A stretch of DNA of 64,000 bases, taken from assembly GCA_017410325.1 (NCBI GenBank), contig JAFQRA010000031.1, positions 1 to 64,000 on the forward strand, given 5' to 3'. A program made the translations under genes and the position numbers. The stretch is from Clostridia bacterium. GTDB lineage: Bacteria > Bacillota > Clostridia > Oscillospirales > Acutalibacteraceae. Positions 1 to 7,676 of this stretch are shown here, in pieces. The notes beneath the pieces are model-generated. The model ran no database searches and was not told the DNA's origin. It worked only from the letters and a program-made list of their open reading frames with translations. Within the stretch, counting starts at the first letter, position 1. Every line of letters begins with the position of its first letter.

Positions 1-1
1 C

Positions 2-28
2 GTAGGGGACGGCGTCCTCGACGTCCCA
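2..28. repeat. Partial TGTAGGGG-type palindromic repeat at window edge
   Basis: GTAGGGGACG is followed by a short hairpin (GGGACG at 6-11 pairs with CGTCCC at 22-27). The layout matches the left part of the complete element at 61-139, so this is probably another copy cut by the window edge. Bases 29-60 hold nothing I recognise. Confidence 0.4.
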
Positions 29-60
29 TTGCAAAATGTTATATCATTTTTATGGCGAGC

Positions 61-139
61 TGTAGGGGAGGGGCTCTGTCCCCTCCCGTTACGTAACTGA
101 TACATCAATGTCGGGAGGGCATGGAAGCCCTCCCCTACA
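61..139. repeat. MITE-like element with TGTAGGGG terminal inverted repeats
   Basis: The 79-bp element starts with TGTAGGGGAGGG and ends with its exact reverse complement CCCTCCCCTACA (12-bp terminal inverted repeat). Each half also folds on itself: GGGGAGGGG with CCCCTCCC on the left, and GGGAGGGC with GCCCTCCC on the right. There is no coding capacity. Related elements with the same ends lie near 20.0-20.2 kb. It could be a non-autonomous mobile element or a REP-type repeat. Confidence 0.65.
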
Positions 140-186
140 ATTTTGATATACAATTTAACGCTTACGACATCTCGACAAACTGTAAT

Positions 187-560
187 TTACCGCTTCTTCC
201 TGTACACCACCACTCCTATGATGATTTCCGCAAGATAAATCAGCATAAATCCGCCGTGGATGACGAGGCCTTTAACACCTTCTGCGTGATACCGAAGGTC
301 ATCGCTTGTGTACGTGGTTACGGGCATACCGTTTTCGCTGTCGCCCCAGTGAATTTCAACAACGCTTTCGTTTATATGCGAATACCTGAATACCTCTTTG
401 CCGTTGCGGACGAAGGCTTCTTCATTTTCCTTGAGTATGTCTTCCCATTCCTGTTCGGACTCCGCTGTACCGTGTTATGACAACACCTTACAGAAGAATT
501 ATATTTGTTCGTTTTTATCTTGTAAATAGCATAGCCTGACAGCAGACAAAATATAGCAAT
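187..560 (-). pseudogene. Decayed membrane-protein gene (frameshifted, no start)
   Basis: Read on the minus strand, bases 474 to 187 encode an open stretch of about 95 residues. It has an acidic hydrophilic part (ESEQEWEDILKENEEAF), then a C-terminal hydrophobic helix (GFMLIYLAEIIIGVVVY) ending in RKKR and TAA. A TAA at 475-477 closes this frame upstream and no start codon lies between. In the neighbouring frame, bases 560 to about 465 encode another hydrophobic segment (IAIFCLLSGYAIYKIK), so a one-base shift would join an N-terminal membrane helix to the C-terminal part. I infer a decayed small membrane protein. The family is not recognised. Confidence 0.5.
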
Positions 561-587
561 TCAATTTTTGTTTATCTTATTTTAATG

Positions 588-616
588 TTTACAAAAAATA
601 TTGTATATGCTATATT
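588..616 (+). promoter_or_regulatory. Predicted sigma-A promoter of the MATE gene
   Basis: TTTACA and TATATT are separated by 17 bp, with a TG one base before the -10 (extended -10). The start codon is 54 bp downstream. Confidence 0.5.
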
Positions 617-669
617 TACAAATGTATTTCAGATAAGAAAATTTTTACAATTTCTACGGAGGAAAAACG

Positions 670-2073
670 GTGAAAAGCAAAGCTTCCTCATTGCGTAGCA
701 ACCTGATAGGCGACAAGGTGTTTTATTCGCAGGTTTTAGCTATAGTTGTTCCCATAATTATTCAGAATACAATTACGAACGTTGTAAGCCTGCTTGACAA
801 CATTATGGTCGGCAGGGTCGGCACGCTTGAAATGTCCGCTGTTGCAATTGACAACCAGCTGTTGTTCGTTTTTTCGCTGTGCATTTTCGGCGGTATGGCA
901 GGTGCCGGTATTTTTGCAACGCAGTATGCGGGCGCAAACGACCACACGGGTGTGCGCAACTGCTTCAGGGTAAAGCTGATGGTAGGCTTGCTTATGCTTG
1001 CCGCCGCATTCACGCTTTTTCTTGCGTTGCCGGATAAGCTGATTTCACTCTACCTTGCCGAGGATACTGACCCTGCGGATGCTGCCGCAACGCTCAGCTT
1101 TGCCTTTGATTATCTGCGCCTGATGCTTGTGGGGCTTGTGCCCTTTACGGTTTCGCAGGCTTATGCAAGCACCCTGCGCGAGGTCGGCGAAACACGTGTG
1201 CCGATGATTTCAAGCGTAATTGCAATTGCGGTTAACCTTGTTTTTAACTACCTGCTCATTTTCGGAAAGCTCGGCTTCCCGAAGCTCGGTGTGGCAGGCG
1301 CGGCAATAGCAACCGTACTCTCCCGCTTTGTGGAGGCGGTAATAATTGTTTCCTTTACGCACAGAAATTCACGCCGTTTCCCGTTTATCAAGGGCAGCTA
1401 CGGCAGCATCAGAGTGCCCGGCGGTCTTATGCGTGATATTATGAAGCGCGGTATGCCTTTGCTTGTCAACGAGTTTCTCTGGTCGGCAGGTATGGCAACT
1501 CTTTCGCAGTGTTACTCCGTAAGAGGGCTTGAGGTTGTTGCGGCGGTGAATATTTCAACCACAGTTGCCAACCTTTTCAACGTTGTTTTCATTTCAATGG
1601 GCAACGCCGTTGCGATTATGGTCGGTCAGTACCTGGGCGCAAACGAAATAGAAAAAGCTAAGCAGACTGCGTGGAGAATTATTACCGCAACAGTTGCGGC
1701 GAGTGTTGTAATGGGTACAATAATGGCGTTCAGTGCACCGTTTATTCCGAGAATTTACAACACCGAGGATTCCGTGCGCGAAACGGCAAGACAGCTGCTG
1801 ATTATCGGCGCGTTTATGATGCCTGTTCTTTCCTTCACTCACGACTGTTATTTCACCATGCGCTCAGGCGGTAAAACGGGCATCGTTTTTGCATTTGACA
1901 GCGGCTTTACCTGGGGCATAGTCGTGCCGTTTGCCTTCGTGCTGGCGAATTTCACCTCCGTGCCGATAATTCCGCTTTACTTTGCCGTGCAGTCAATGGA
2001 AATCATAAAAGGCATAGTCGGCTTTATATTGGTTAAAAAGGGTGTTTGGGTGCGGAATATAATAAATGAATAA
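670..2073 (+). CDS. MATE family efflux transporter
   Basis: This 467-residue inner-membrane exporter of the MATE family is expected to expel cationic drugs or metabolites in exchange for Na+ or H+. It has about 12 hydrophobic helices in two similar halves. The first half carries the typical segment VVPIIIQNTITNVVSLLDNIMVG, shown here only by its start; the second half begins near residue 255 (KRGMPLLVNEFLWSAGM). The length is normal for the family. GTG is chosen as start because GGAGGA lies 7 bp upstream. It stands alone with its own promoter, so the substrate cannot be deduced from neighbours. Confidence 0.9.
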   Translation: MKSKASSLRSNLIGDKVFYSQVLAIVVPIIIQNTITNVVSLLDNIMVGRVGTLEMSAVAIDNQLLFVFSLCIFGGMAGAGIFATQYAGANDHTGVRNCFRVKLMVGLLMLAAAFTLFLALPDKLISLYLAEDTDPADAAATLSFAFDYLRLMLVGLVPFTVSQAYASTLREVGETRVPMISSVIAIAVNLVFNYLLIFGKLGFPKLGVAGAAIATVLSRFVEAVIIVSFTHRNSRRFPFIKGSYGSIRVPGGLMRDIMKRGMPLLVNEFLWSAGMATLSQCYSVRGLEVVAAVNISTTVANLFNVVFISMGNAVAIMVGQYLGANEIEKAKQTAWRIITATVAASVVMGTIMAFSAPFIPRIYNTEDSVRETARQLLIIGAFMMPVLSFTHDCYFTMRSGGKTGIVFAFDSGFTWGIVVPFAFVLANFTSVPIIPLYFAVQSMEIIKGIVGFILVKKGVWVRNIINE

Positions 2074-2165
2074 TGAATGATGAATAATGAAAAATGAATA
2101 ATTTGGTGGTGAGGGCGAAGCCCAGCCGCAATTTTGCACTTTGCACTTTGCATTCTTCACTAACA
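2074..2165. repeat. Short direct repeats in spacer
   Basis: The spacer after the MATE gene contains near-repeats of GAATGATGAATAATGAA and a run of TGCACTT/TGCATT units (GCACTTTGCACTTTGCAT). The second motif resembles the TGCAAAATGCAAAA runs at 43.24 kb. It has no coding potential. Confidence 0.45.
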
Positions 2166-2199
2166 AAAAGGTCCTGCTCATTTGAGCAGGACCGCTTTT
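2166..2199. terminator. Bidirectional rho-independent terminator
   Basis: The 11-bp perfect stem GGTCCTGCTCA / TGAGCAGGACC is flanked by A5 on the left and T5 on the right, so it can end transcription of the MATE gene and of the convergent permease. Confidence 0.85.
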
Positions 2200-2202
2200 T
2201 GT

Positions 2203-3585
2203 TTACTTGTCGCCTTTGGATTTCTTTGCGTTGTCGTATTCGTCTGCCTTGAAAACGTAATCCTTGCCGGGAAGGATGGCGTTGAGCACGATACCTGCGA
2301 TAGAGGCAACTGCAAGACCGGAAAGGGTGATTGCGGCTGAGCCTACGTTGAAGCTGATGCCGCCGGACATACCGAGGGCTGCAACAAGGATAACGGCTGC
2401 AACGATGAGGTTGCGGCTCTTTGTGAAGTCAACCTTGTTTTCAACAACGTTGCGTACACCGATAGCGGAAATCATACCGTAAAGCACGAAGGAGATACCG
2501 CCGATAACCGCTGTGGGAATGAGGTTGATGAGTGCTGCTACCTTGGGTGAGAAGGAGAGGAGAATTGCTACGATAGCTGCAATGCGGACTACCTTGGGGT
2601 CGTAAACCTTTGTAAGAGCGAGAACGCCTGTGTTTTCGCCGTAGGTTGTGTTTGCAGGACCGCCGAAGAGTGCGGAGAAGCTGGTCGCAAGGCCGTCACC
2701 GATGAGCGTCTTCTTGAGGCCGGGGTCAGCAAGGAAGTTTTTGCCCGTTGTTGCGCTGATTGCGCTGATGTCGCCGATGTGCTCCATCATAGTTGCAAGG
2801 GAAATCGGTACGATGGCAATAATTGCGCTGATAATCTTGGACTTGTCGGGAACGTTGCCGAAAACAATGCCGCTCTTCTGAATCGGGAAGCCTATCCATG
2901 CAGCATCCTTGAGAGCCTGGATTTTGCCGGCATCAAATACGGGAGTATCGCCGACGTTGTGAATAATAACAGCAACGACGCAGGAAACGATGATACCGAG
3001 AAGGATAGGAACGATTTTGCTCATACCCTTGCCCCAGATGTTGAAGATAATAACGGTTGCAAGAGCAATAAAGGCGAGGAACCAGTTCGTTTCGCAGTTG
3101 GAAACTGCGCTGCCTGCAAGACCGAGGCCGATGGCAATAATAATCGGGCCTGTAACAACAGGCGGGAAGTATTTCATAATCTTTACAGAATCAAAGATTG
3201 CAAAAAGAACCGCAAGTACGAGGTAAACGAGACCTGCTACGGCAACACCAAGGCAGGCATAGGGAAGCATAGCCTTGTCGATAAGTGTTTCGCCTGCTTC
3301 GTTTGTGTAGTTCGTAACCGCCGCATAGCCGCCGAGGAAAGCGAAGGACGAGCCGAGGAAGGCAGGAACCTTACCCTTTGTTACGAGGTGGAAGAACAGT
3401 GTACCCAGGCCTGCCATAAGCAGGGTGGTTGCAATGTCAAGACCCGTGAGCAGCGGAACAAGTACCGTTGCGCCGAACATTGCAAAGGTGTGCTGGAAAC
3501 CGAGGATGAGCATCTTGGGGACACCGAGCTGTTTTGCGTCGTAAATAGGCTCGTTGCCTACTGCGACTTTTTCTTTTTTAGCCAT
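2203..3585 (-). CDS. NCS2 uracil/xanthine permease
   Basis: This 460-residue nucleobase:cation symporter of the NCS2 family (UraA/PbuX type) imports uracil or a purine base. It has about 14 hydrophobic segments. Characteristic motifs are the early LGFQHTFAMFGATVLVPLL and the signature region GDGLATSFSALFGGPANTTYGENTG near residues 310-335, which includes the conserved substrate-helix Glu-Asn-Thr-Gly. AACGGAGG precedes the ATG. It lies downstream of HPr on the same strand but has its own promoter, and a terminator separates the two. UraA-like substrate choice is likely from the motif but not certain. Confidence 0.92.
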   Translation of the reverse strand: MAKKEKVAVGNEPIYDAKQLGVPKMLILGFQHTFAMFGATVLVPLLTGLDIATTLLMAGLGTLFFHLVTKGKVPAFLGSSFAFLGGYAAVTNYTNEAGETLIDKAMLPYACLGVAVAGLVYLVLAVLFAIFDSVKIMKYFPPVVTGPIIIAIGLGLAGSAVSNCETNWFLAFIALATVIIFNIWGKGMSKIVPILLGIIVSCVVAVIIHNVGDTPVFDAGKIQALKDAAWIGFPIQKSGIVFGNVPDKSKIISAIIAIVPISLATMMEHIGDISAISATTGKNFLADPGLKKTLIGDGLATSFSALFGGPANTTYGENTGVLALTKVYDPKVVRIAAIVAILLSFSPKVAALINLIPTAVIGGISFVLYGMISAIGVRNVVENKVDFTKSRNLIVAAVILVAALGMSGGISFNVGSAAITLSGLAVASIAGIVLNAILPGKDYVFKADEYDNAKKSKGDK

Positions 3586-3612
3586 TTTTTTACCTCCGTT
3601 GTTTTTATAAAC

Positions 3613-3631
3613 CGAAATACCGTGTATTTCG
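3613..3631. promoter_or_regulatory. Palindrome in permease leader
   Basis: The 8-bp inverted repeat CGAAATAC-CGT-GTATTTCG lies just downstream of the predicted permease start site. It could be an operator or a leader hairpin. I see no known purine or preQ1 riboswitch core here. Confidence 0.4.
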
Positions 3632-3642
3632 CTCTTATTTTT

Positions 3643-3670
3643 ATTTTATACTTTCACACGGCAATGTCAA
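3643..3670 (-). promoter_or_regulatory. Predicted promoter of the NCS2 permease
   Basis: On the minus strand TTGACA and TAAAAT are separated by 16 bp, about 60 bp before the permease start. Confidence 0.55.
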
Positions 3671-3686
3671 GCGCAAATAAAGAAAA

Positions 3687-3716
3687 AATCTTACCGCACC
3701 TGTTGCGGTAAGATTT
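3687..3716 (-). terminator. Terminator after HPr gene
   Basis: On the minus strand the stem CTTACCGCA / TGCGGTAAG is followed by ATTTTTTC. It ends the HPr transcript before the permease promoter. Confidence 0.8.
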
Positions 3717-3741
3717 CATCGAATGCTTTTAAGTTTTTAAA

Positions 3742-4005
3742 TTATTCGGAGAAGCCGGACTCTACGAGACGGACAAGCTCTTCAACAGCCTGTGTTTCGT
3801 CTGCACCGCCTGCGATGATGCGGATGTCTGTGCCGCCCATGATACCGAGAGAAAGGACACCGAGAAGGCTCTTTGCGTTAACGCGGCGGTCTTCCTTTTC
3901 TACCCAGATGGAGGACTTGAACTCATTTGCCTTCTGAATGAAGAATGTTGCGGGACGAGCGTGAAGGCCAACCTGATTCTGGACTGTTACATCTTTAACG
4001 TACAT
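3742..4005 (-). CDS. ptsH: Phosphocarrier protein HPr
   Basis: This 87-residue cytoplasmic phosphocarrier of the phosphotransferase system is also a cofactor of carbon catabolite control in Firmicutes. His15 lies in GLHARPA, so it can accept phosphate from enzyme I, which rules out a Crh protein. Ser46 in NAKSLLGVLSLG is the site used by HPr kinase. The length is standard. GAGGGAG precedes the ATG. The gene is monocistronic; enzyme I and PTS permeases are not in this window, so a mainly regulatory role is possible. Confidence 0.95.
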   Translation of the reverse strand: MYVKDVTVQNQVGLHARPATFFIQKANEFKSSIWVEKEDRRVNAKSLLGVLSLGIMGGTDIRIIAGGADETQAVEELVRLVESGFSE

Positions 4006-4064
4006 AATAAAATCTCCCTCTAACTAATATGATTAACACATAATTACGCCATTTCGTATTACAT

Positions 4065-4092
4065 ATTATACCACAAAAACCGCCCTCGTCAA
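4065..4092 (-). promoter_or_regulatory. Predicted promoter of HPr gene
   Basis: On the minus strand TTGACG and TATAAT are separated by 16 bp, with TG near the -10. The rest of the 300-bp gap 4006-4307 holds only this promoter and that of the yhcH-like gene. Confidence 0.6.
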
Positions 4093-4240
4093 TGAATTTT
4101 CGGCAGTTCTTGACCCGTTTTCAAAAAATCGGCGAGGCTTCCAAACCTTGTATTTTTGTTTAAACCGAGTTTGTGCAACTTGCCTACTTTTTTTTTCGAT
4201 TTTTCTACATATTGCCAAGTGCCCAAAGCCAAAAAATCCC

Positions 4241-4269
4241 TTGTATAAGTTTACTTTTCATTTTATAAT
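4241..4269 (+). promoter_or_regulatory. Predicted promoter of yhcH-GH16 operon
   Basis: TTGTAT and a perfect TATAAT are separated by 17 bp, 38 bp before the first start codon of the operon. Confidence 0.6.
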
Positions 4270-4307
4270 CATTTTAGAAGAAAAACAATGAAAGGCGGAT
4301 AACACCG

Positions 4308-4772
4308 ATGATTACAGGCAAAATGACAGATTTCAACCGTTACTATTCTGTTGACCCTTCTTTTGAAGCGGCACACAAGTTTTATAACGAATTTGTTGCC
4401 GAGCCGAAGGAAAGCGGCGAATATGTAATTATCCCCGATAAGCTCAAGGCTATTGTTGCAACAAATGAGCTTGAGGGTGCAGACACCAAAAATTTTGAGG
4501 CACACCGTGCTTATGCAGATATTCAGGTTATCGTAAAGGGTATGGAGCGTATCGACTGGGCAGACCTTGACACCTGCGGCGCAGTTGTAAGCGAGGAATA
4601 TTCAAAGGGCGGCGACATTGCCTTTTACGAGGATCCCGAGTTTGTAAGCGAGGTAACGCTTTACGAGGGCGGCTTTATGGTTATGTTCCCCGAGGATGCA
4701 CACAAGCCCTGTGTCAAGCCCTGCGAAAACGCTGCACCCGCAACAAAAATCGTGTTCAAAGTTAAACTTTGA
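4308..4772 (+). CDS. YhcH/YjgK/YiaL (EbgC-like) family protein
   Basis: This 154-residue cytoplasmic cupin-type protein belongs to the YhcH/YjgK/YiaL family, which includes the E. coli EbgC subunit. Members are linked to sugar or sialic-acid catabolism, often as anomerase-like proteins. Diagnostic motifs are AHRAYADIQ near residue 67, FYEDPEF, and FPEDAHKPC near residue 130, whose His residues bind a metal in the family. AGGCGG precedes the ATG. It is followed after 17 bp by three GH16 genes, so it probably processes a sugar released by those enzymes. The exact substrate is unknown. Confidence 0.85.
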   Translation: MITGKMTDFNRYYSVDPSFEAAHKFYNEFVAEPKESGEYVIIPDKLKAIVATNELEGADTKNFEAHRAYADIQVIVKGMERIDWADLDTCGAVVSEEYSKGGDIAFYEDPEFVSEVTLYEGGFMVMFPEDAHKPCVKPCENAAPATKIVFKVKL

Positions 4773-4789
4773 TATTAGGAGAGATAAAA

Positions 4790-5725
4790 ATGTTTGAAAA
4801 GTTTTTAGTTGAAACTCTTAAGCTTGCTCCCAGACAGATGTGGGGCGTTGAACAGCTTGGCGTATATTTCAAAAAGCTGTTTTCCGCAAAAGGTGCAAAG
4901 GCTGTAATTGCCTGCATTGTCGCAATTGCCGAATGTATCGGCCTTATAGTTTTTGACTTTGCAACCACACCCCGCGGTGAGGCGCTTGACCTTTCGGGCT
5001 ACACTCTCGTTTTTGAGGATGAGTTTGAGGGCGATTCGCTCAACCTTGATGATTGGAGATACGTTGCGAGCGGTCGTGACAGAGGCGGCTTCAATTCTCC
5101 CAGTCAGGTCAGCGTTAAAGACGGTAACCTTATTATGACCGCCGAGTACAACGAAGATGGCACCTACGGTGCAGGTTGGTACGGCGCAGATATAGCACTC
5201 AACGAGTGGTACAAGCAGGGTTATTTTGAAATAAGATGTATTTGTAATCCCGGCGGCGGCTTCTGGTCAGCCTTCTGGATTCAGGCAAGGCACCCGTACG
5301 AGGCGCAGTATTCTCAGGGCGGTGTCGGCGGCGCAGAGCTCGATATTTTTGAAGCTATGGATTACGGCGAATTCGGCTGTGAGAACGCCGTAGCACAGAC
5401 AATCCACTGTGCAGGTGTCGGCGGTGTGCAGGAGGGCTTCCAGTCCCGTATGCTCGGCTGCTTCAACGGTAACAACATTTACGAGGAGTACAACACCTAC
5501 GGTCTCAAGTGGACGGAGGACGAGTATATCTTCTACATAAACGGCGTTGAAACAGTACGTTCAACCTTTGGCGACGGTGTTTCACAGGTTGAGGAGCAGG
5601 TAAGAGTTTCGCTTTGTATTCCCACAGCGGAAAAGCTTGAAATGCTTGACAAGGAAACCTACAACAACAGCTTTGTAATTGACTACGTAAGGATTTATCA
5701 GCCCACTCTTACGGCGGCTGAATAA
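4790..5725 (+). CDS. GH16 family glycoside hydrolase, copy 1
   Basis: This 311-residue glycoside hydrolase of family 16 would cleave beta-1,3- or mixed beta-glucans or related polysaccharides. The GH16 domain starts near residue 70 (YTLVFEDEFEG). Catalytic residues are E183, D185 and E188 in ELDIFE, the beta-bulge type seen in laminarinases. FWSAFWIQ and IYQP are also typical. There is no cleavable signal peptide. Residues 1-60 form a basic amphipathic segment and a short hydrophobic helix (about 38-55) with a Glu inside. The ATG at 4790 is preferred over one at 4769 because TAGGAGAG precedes it and the two paralogues start in the same way. Copies 1 and 2 are the closest pair. Confidence 0.88.
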   Translation: MFEKFLVETLKLAPRQMWGVEQLGVYFKKLFSAKGAKAVIACIVAIAECIGLIVFDFATTPRGEALDLSGYTLVFEDEFEGDSLNLDDWRYVASGRDRGGFNSPSQVSVKDGNLIMTAEYNEDGTYGAGWYGADIALNEWYKQGYFEIRCICNPGGGFWSAFWIQARHPYEAQYSQGGVGGAELDIFEAMDYGEFGCENAVAQTIHCAGVGGVQEGFQSRMLGCFNGNNIYEEYNTYGLKWTEDEYIFYINGVETVRSTFGDGVSQVEEQVRVSLCIPTAEKLEMLDKETYNNSFVIDYVRIYQPTLTAAE

Positions 5726-5745
5726 TCATAAAAGGAGAAGCAGAT

Positions 5746-6681
5746 ATGTTTGAAAAATTTTTAAGAGAAACCCTTAAAATGGCTCCCCGTCAGGTGTGGG
5801 GTGTTGAGCAGATAGGAGTTTACTTTAAAAAGCTCTTTTCTGCAAAGGGCGCAAAGGCGGTTATCGCCTGCGTTGTTGCAATTGCAGAATGCATAGGTCT
5901 TGCAATTCTCGACCTGCCCACAACTCCGAGAGGCGACGAACTTGACCTTACGGGCTACACTCTCGTTTTTGAGGATGAGTTTGACGGAAACGAGCTTGAC
6001 ACCTCCGTCTGGAGGTACAGAGGCAGCGGCAAATGGCGTGGCGGCTACAGCGCCGAAAGCCAGGTTACGGTCAAGGACGGCAACCTTATCATAAAGGCAG
6101 AATACCTTGACAACGGTCAGTTTGGCGAGGGCTGGTACTCAGGCAGAGTCAGCCTGAAGGAATACTACTGCAAGGGCTATTTTGAAATCCGCTGTAAGGT
6201 GAATGCAGGCTCGGGCTTCTGGTCAGCGTTCTGGATTCAGGCAGACCATCCGTACGAAGCCGCATATTCCAAGGGCGGTGTCGGCGGCTGTGAAATTGAT
6301 ATTTTTGAAGCAATGGGCTGGGATAGCCCGCTGGAAAGAGATTCTATCACGCAGACTGTTCACTGCGCAGGCGTTGACGGTGTGCAGGAGGGCTTCCAGT
6401 CTTATATGCTCGGCAGCTTCTACGGCAACAATATTCACGAGGAATACAACACATACGGTCTTAAGTGGACGGACGAAGAGTATATTTTCTACGTAAACGG
6501 TGTTGAAACAAGACGTACTTCATTCGGCAACGGTGTTTCCGAGGTACCCGAAGAGGTTATTGTTTCGCTCGAAACTCCCACAGAGGATAAGCTTGAACCT
6601 CTTGACAAGGCAAGCTACAGCACGGAGTATATCGTAGATTACGTTAAAATCTATCAGCCTACACTTACATCAGTTGATTAA
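5746..6681 (+). CDS. GH16 family glycoside hydrolase, copy 2
   Basis: This second tandem GH16 paralogue also has 311 residues. Its catalytic triplet E183, D185, E188 (EIDIFE) falls at exactly the same positions as in copies 1 and 3. The N-terminal 60 residues are nearly the same as in copy 1 (MFEKFL, TLKMAPRQ, YFKKLFSAKGAKAV, AIAECIGL), so this part is under the same constraint as the catalytic domain or was duplicated recently. The loop after the active site differs (MGWDSPLERDS against MDYGEFGCEN), which could change substrate fit. AAAGGAG lies 9 bp before the ATG; the gap to copy 1 is 20 bp. Confidence 0.88.
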   Translation: MFEKFLRETLKMAPRQVWGVEQIGVYFKKLFSAKGAKAVIACVVAIAECIGLAILDLPTTPRGDELDLTGYTLVFEDEFDGNELDTSVWRYRGSGKWRGGYSAESQVTVKDGNLIIKAEYLDNGQFGEGWYSGRVSLKEYYCKGYFEIRCKVNAGSGFWSAFWIQADHPYEAAYSKGGVGGCEIDIFEAMGWDSPLERDSITQTVHCAGVDGVQEGFQSYMLGSFYGNNIHEEYNTYGLKWTDEEYIFYVNGVETRRTSFGNGVSEVPEEVIVSLETPTEDKLEPLDKASYSTEYIVDYVKIYQPTLTSVD

Positions 6682-6699
6682 TTAAAGGAGTAATAAAAA

Positions 6700-7635
6700 A
6701 TGTTTGATAAATTTCTTACAGAAGTTCTTAAGCTTGCTCCGTGGCAGATGCACGGCGTTGACCTTCAGAGAAAATACCTGAAAAAAGCATTCACCGCCGG
6801 CTCCGCAAAGAAGGCAATTGCCGCACTTCTTGTTGTTTTTGAGCTGATAGGGCTTACGGTTTTTGATATGCCTGTACGACCTCTCGGCGATGAGCTTGAC
6901 CTTACCGGCTACACTCTCGTTTTCGAGGATGAGTTTGAGGGTAACGCACTCAACACGGATGTTTGGGACTACAGGTACAGCGGCCCCCGCAGAGGCGGCT
7001 TCAACGCAGAAAGCCAGGTCAGAATCGAAAACGGCAATATGATTATGACGGGCGATTACCAGACCGACGGCACCTACGGCGAGGGCTGGTACACCGGTAT
7101 GATAAAGCTCAAGGAGCGTTACTGCAAGGGCTATTTTGAAATCCGCGCTATCCTCAACGAAGGCTCCGGCTTCTGGTCGGCCTTCTGGCTTCAGGCAGAC
7201 GCTCCCTATACCGCTTCAATTTCCAAGGGCGGTATCGGCGGTGCAGAAATTGACATAATGGAAAGCTATAACGACGAAAACCACAAGCGTTACGAATCCA
7301 TCGCACAGACTATTCACTGCGCAGGTGTAAACGGCGCAACGGAGGGCTATCAGTCCGAGCGTCTCGGTTATTACAAGGGCAACAACATTCACCAGGAGTA
7401 CAACACCTACGGCCTTATGTGGACGGATGATGAGTATATTTTCTACGTCAACGGCGTTGAAACCTGCCGCAGCTCGTTTGGCAACGGCGTTTCCGAGGTG
7501 CTCGAGGACGTTATCGTTTCCCTCGAAATTCCCGACGAAACCCAGCTCGCCGCCCTTGATAAGGAAATCTATAAAACAGAATTTATCGTTGACTACGTAA
7601 AAATTTATCAGCCGAAATTAACAGCAGTAGATTAA
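6700..7635 (+). CDS. GH16 family glycoside hydrolase, copy 3
   Basis: This third tandem GH16 paralogue has 311 residues and is the most diverged. The active site is E183, D185, E188 in EIDIME. The N-terminus keeps the pattern (MFDKFL, LKLAPWQMHGV, FELIGLTVFDM) with the Glu inside the hydrophobic helix, but the sequence differs from copies 1 and 2. An 18-bp spacer with AAAGGAG separates it from copy 2, so all three are probably co-transcribed from the promoter at 4241. The product may be membrane-bound with the catalytic domain outside, or cytoplasmic if the short helix is only amphipathic; the sequence alone does not decide. Confidence 0.88.
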   Translation: MFDKFLTEVLKLAPWQMHGVDLQRKYLKKAFTAGSAKKAIAALLVVFELIGLTVFDMPVRPLGDELDLTGYTLVFEDEFEGNALNTDVWDYRYSGPRRGGFNAESQVRIENGNMIMTGDYQTDGTYGEGWYTGMIKLKERYCKGYFEIRAILNEGSGFWSAFWLQADAPYTASISKGGIGGAEIDIMESYNDENHKRYESIAQTIHCAGVNGATEGYQSERLGYYKGNNIHQEYNTYGLMWTDDEYIFYVNGVETCRSSFGNGVSEVLEDVIVSLEIPDETQLAALDKEIYKTEFIVDYVKIYQPKLTAVD

Positions 7636-7640
7636 AAAAC

Positions 7641-7673
7641 AAGAGGTTGTATCAACTCGTGATACAACCTCTT
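7641..7673. terminator. Terminator between GH16 operon and convergent lipoprotein gene
   Basis: The 14-bp perfect stem AAGAGGTTGTATCA / TGATACAACCTCTT has a 5-base loop. On the minus strand it is followed by GTTTTTTA. On the plus strand the T-tract is weaker (ACTTTATT). Confidence 0.8.
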
Positions 7674-7676
7674 ACT

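Noticed and set aside
121-480. 119-codon plus-strand frame near the left edge
   Set aside because: It starts inside the terminal repeat of a palindromic element and is opposite the decayed membrane-protein gene, whose minus-strand reading makes better sense.
3586-3690. Riboswitch upstream of the nucleobase permease
   Set aside because: The leader after the predicted promoter is too short and lacks the three-way junction core of purine riboswitches; only a small palindrome is present.
2779-3711. 310-codon plus-strand frame opposite the NCS2 permease and HPr spacer
   Set aside because: It is antisense to a clear permease, has Cys/Asn-rich composition unlike a protein, and no ribosome binding site. 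Genes here avoid codons whose complement is a stop, which leaves long antisense frames.
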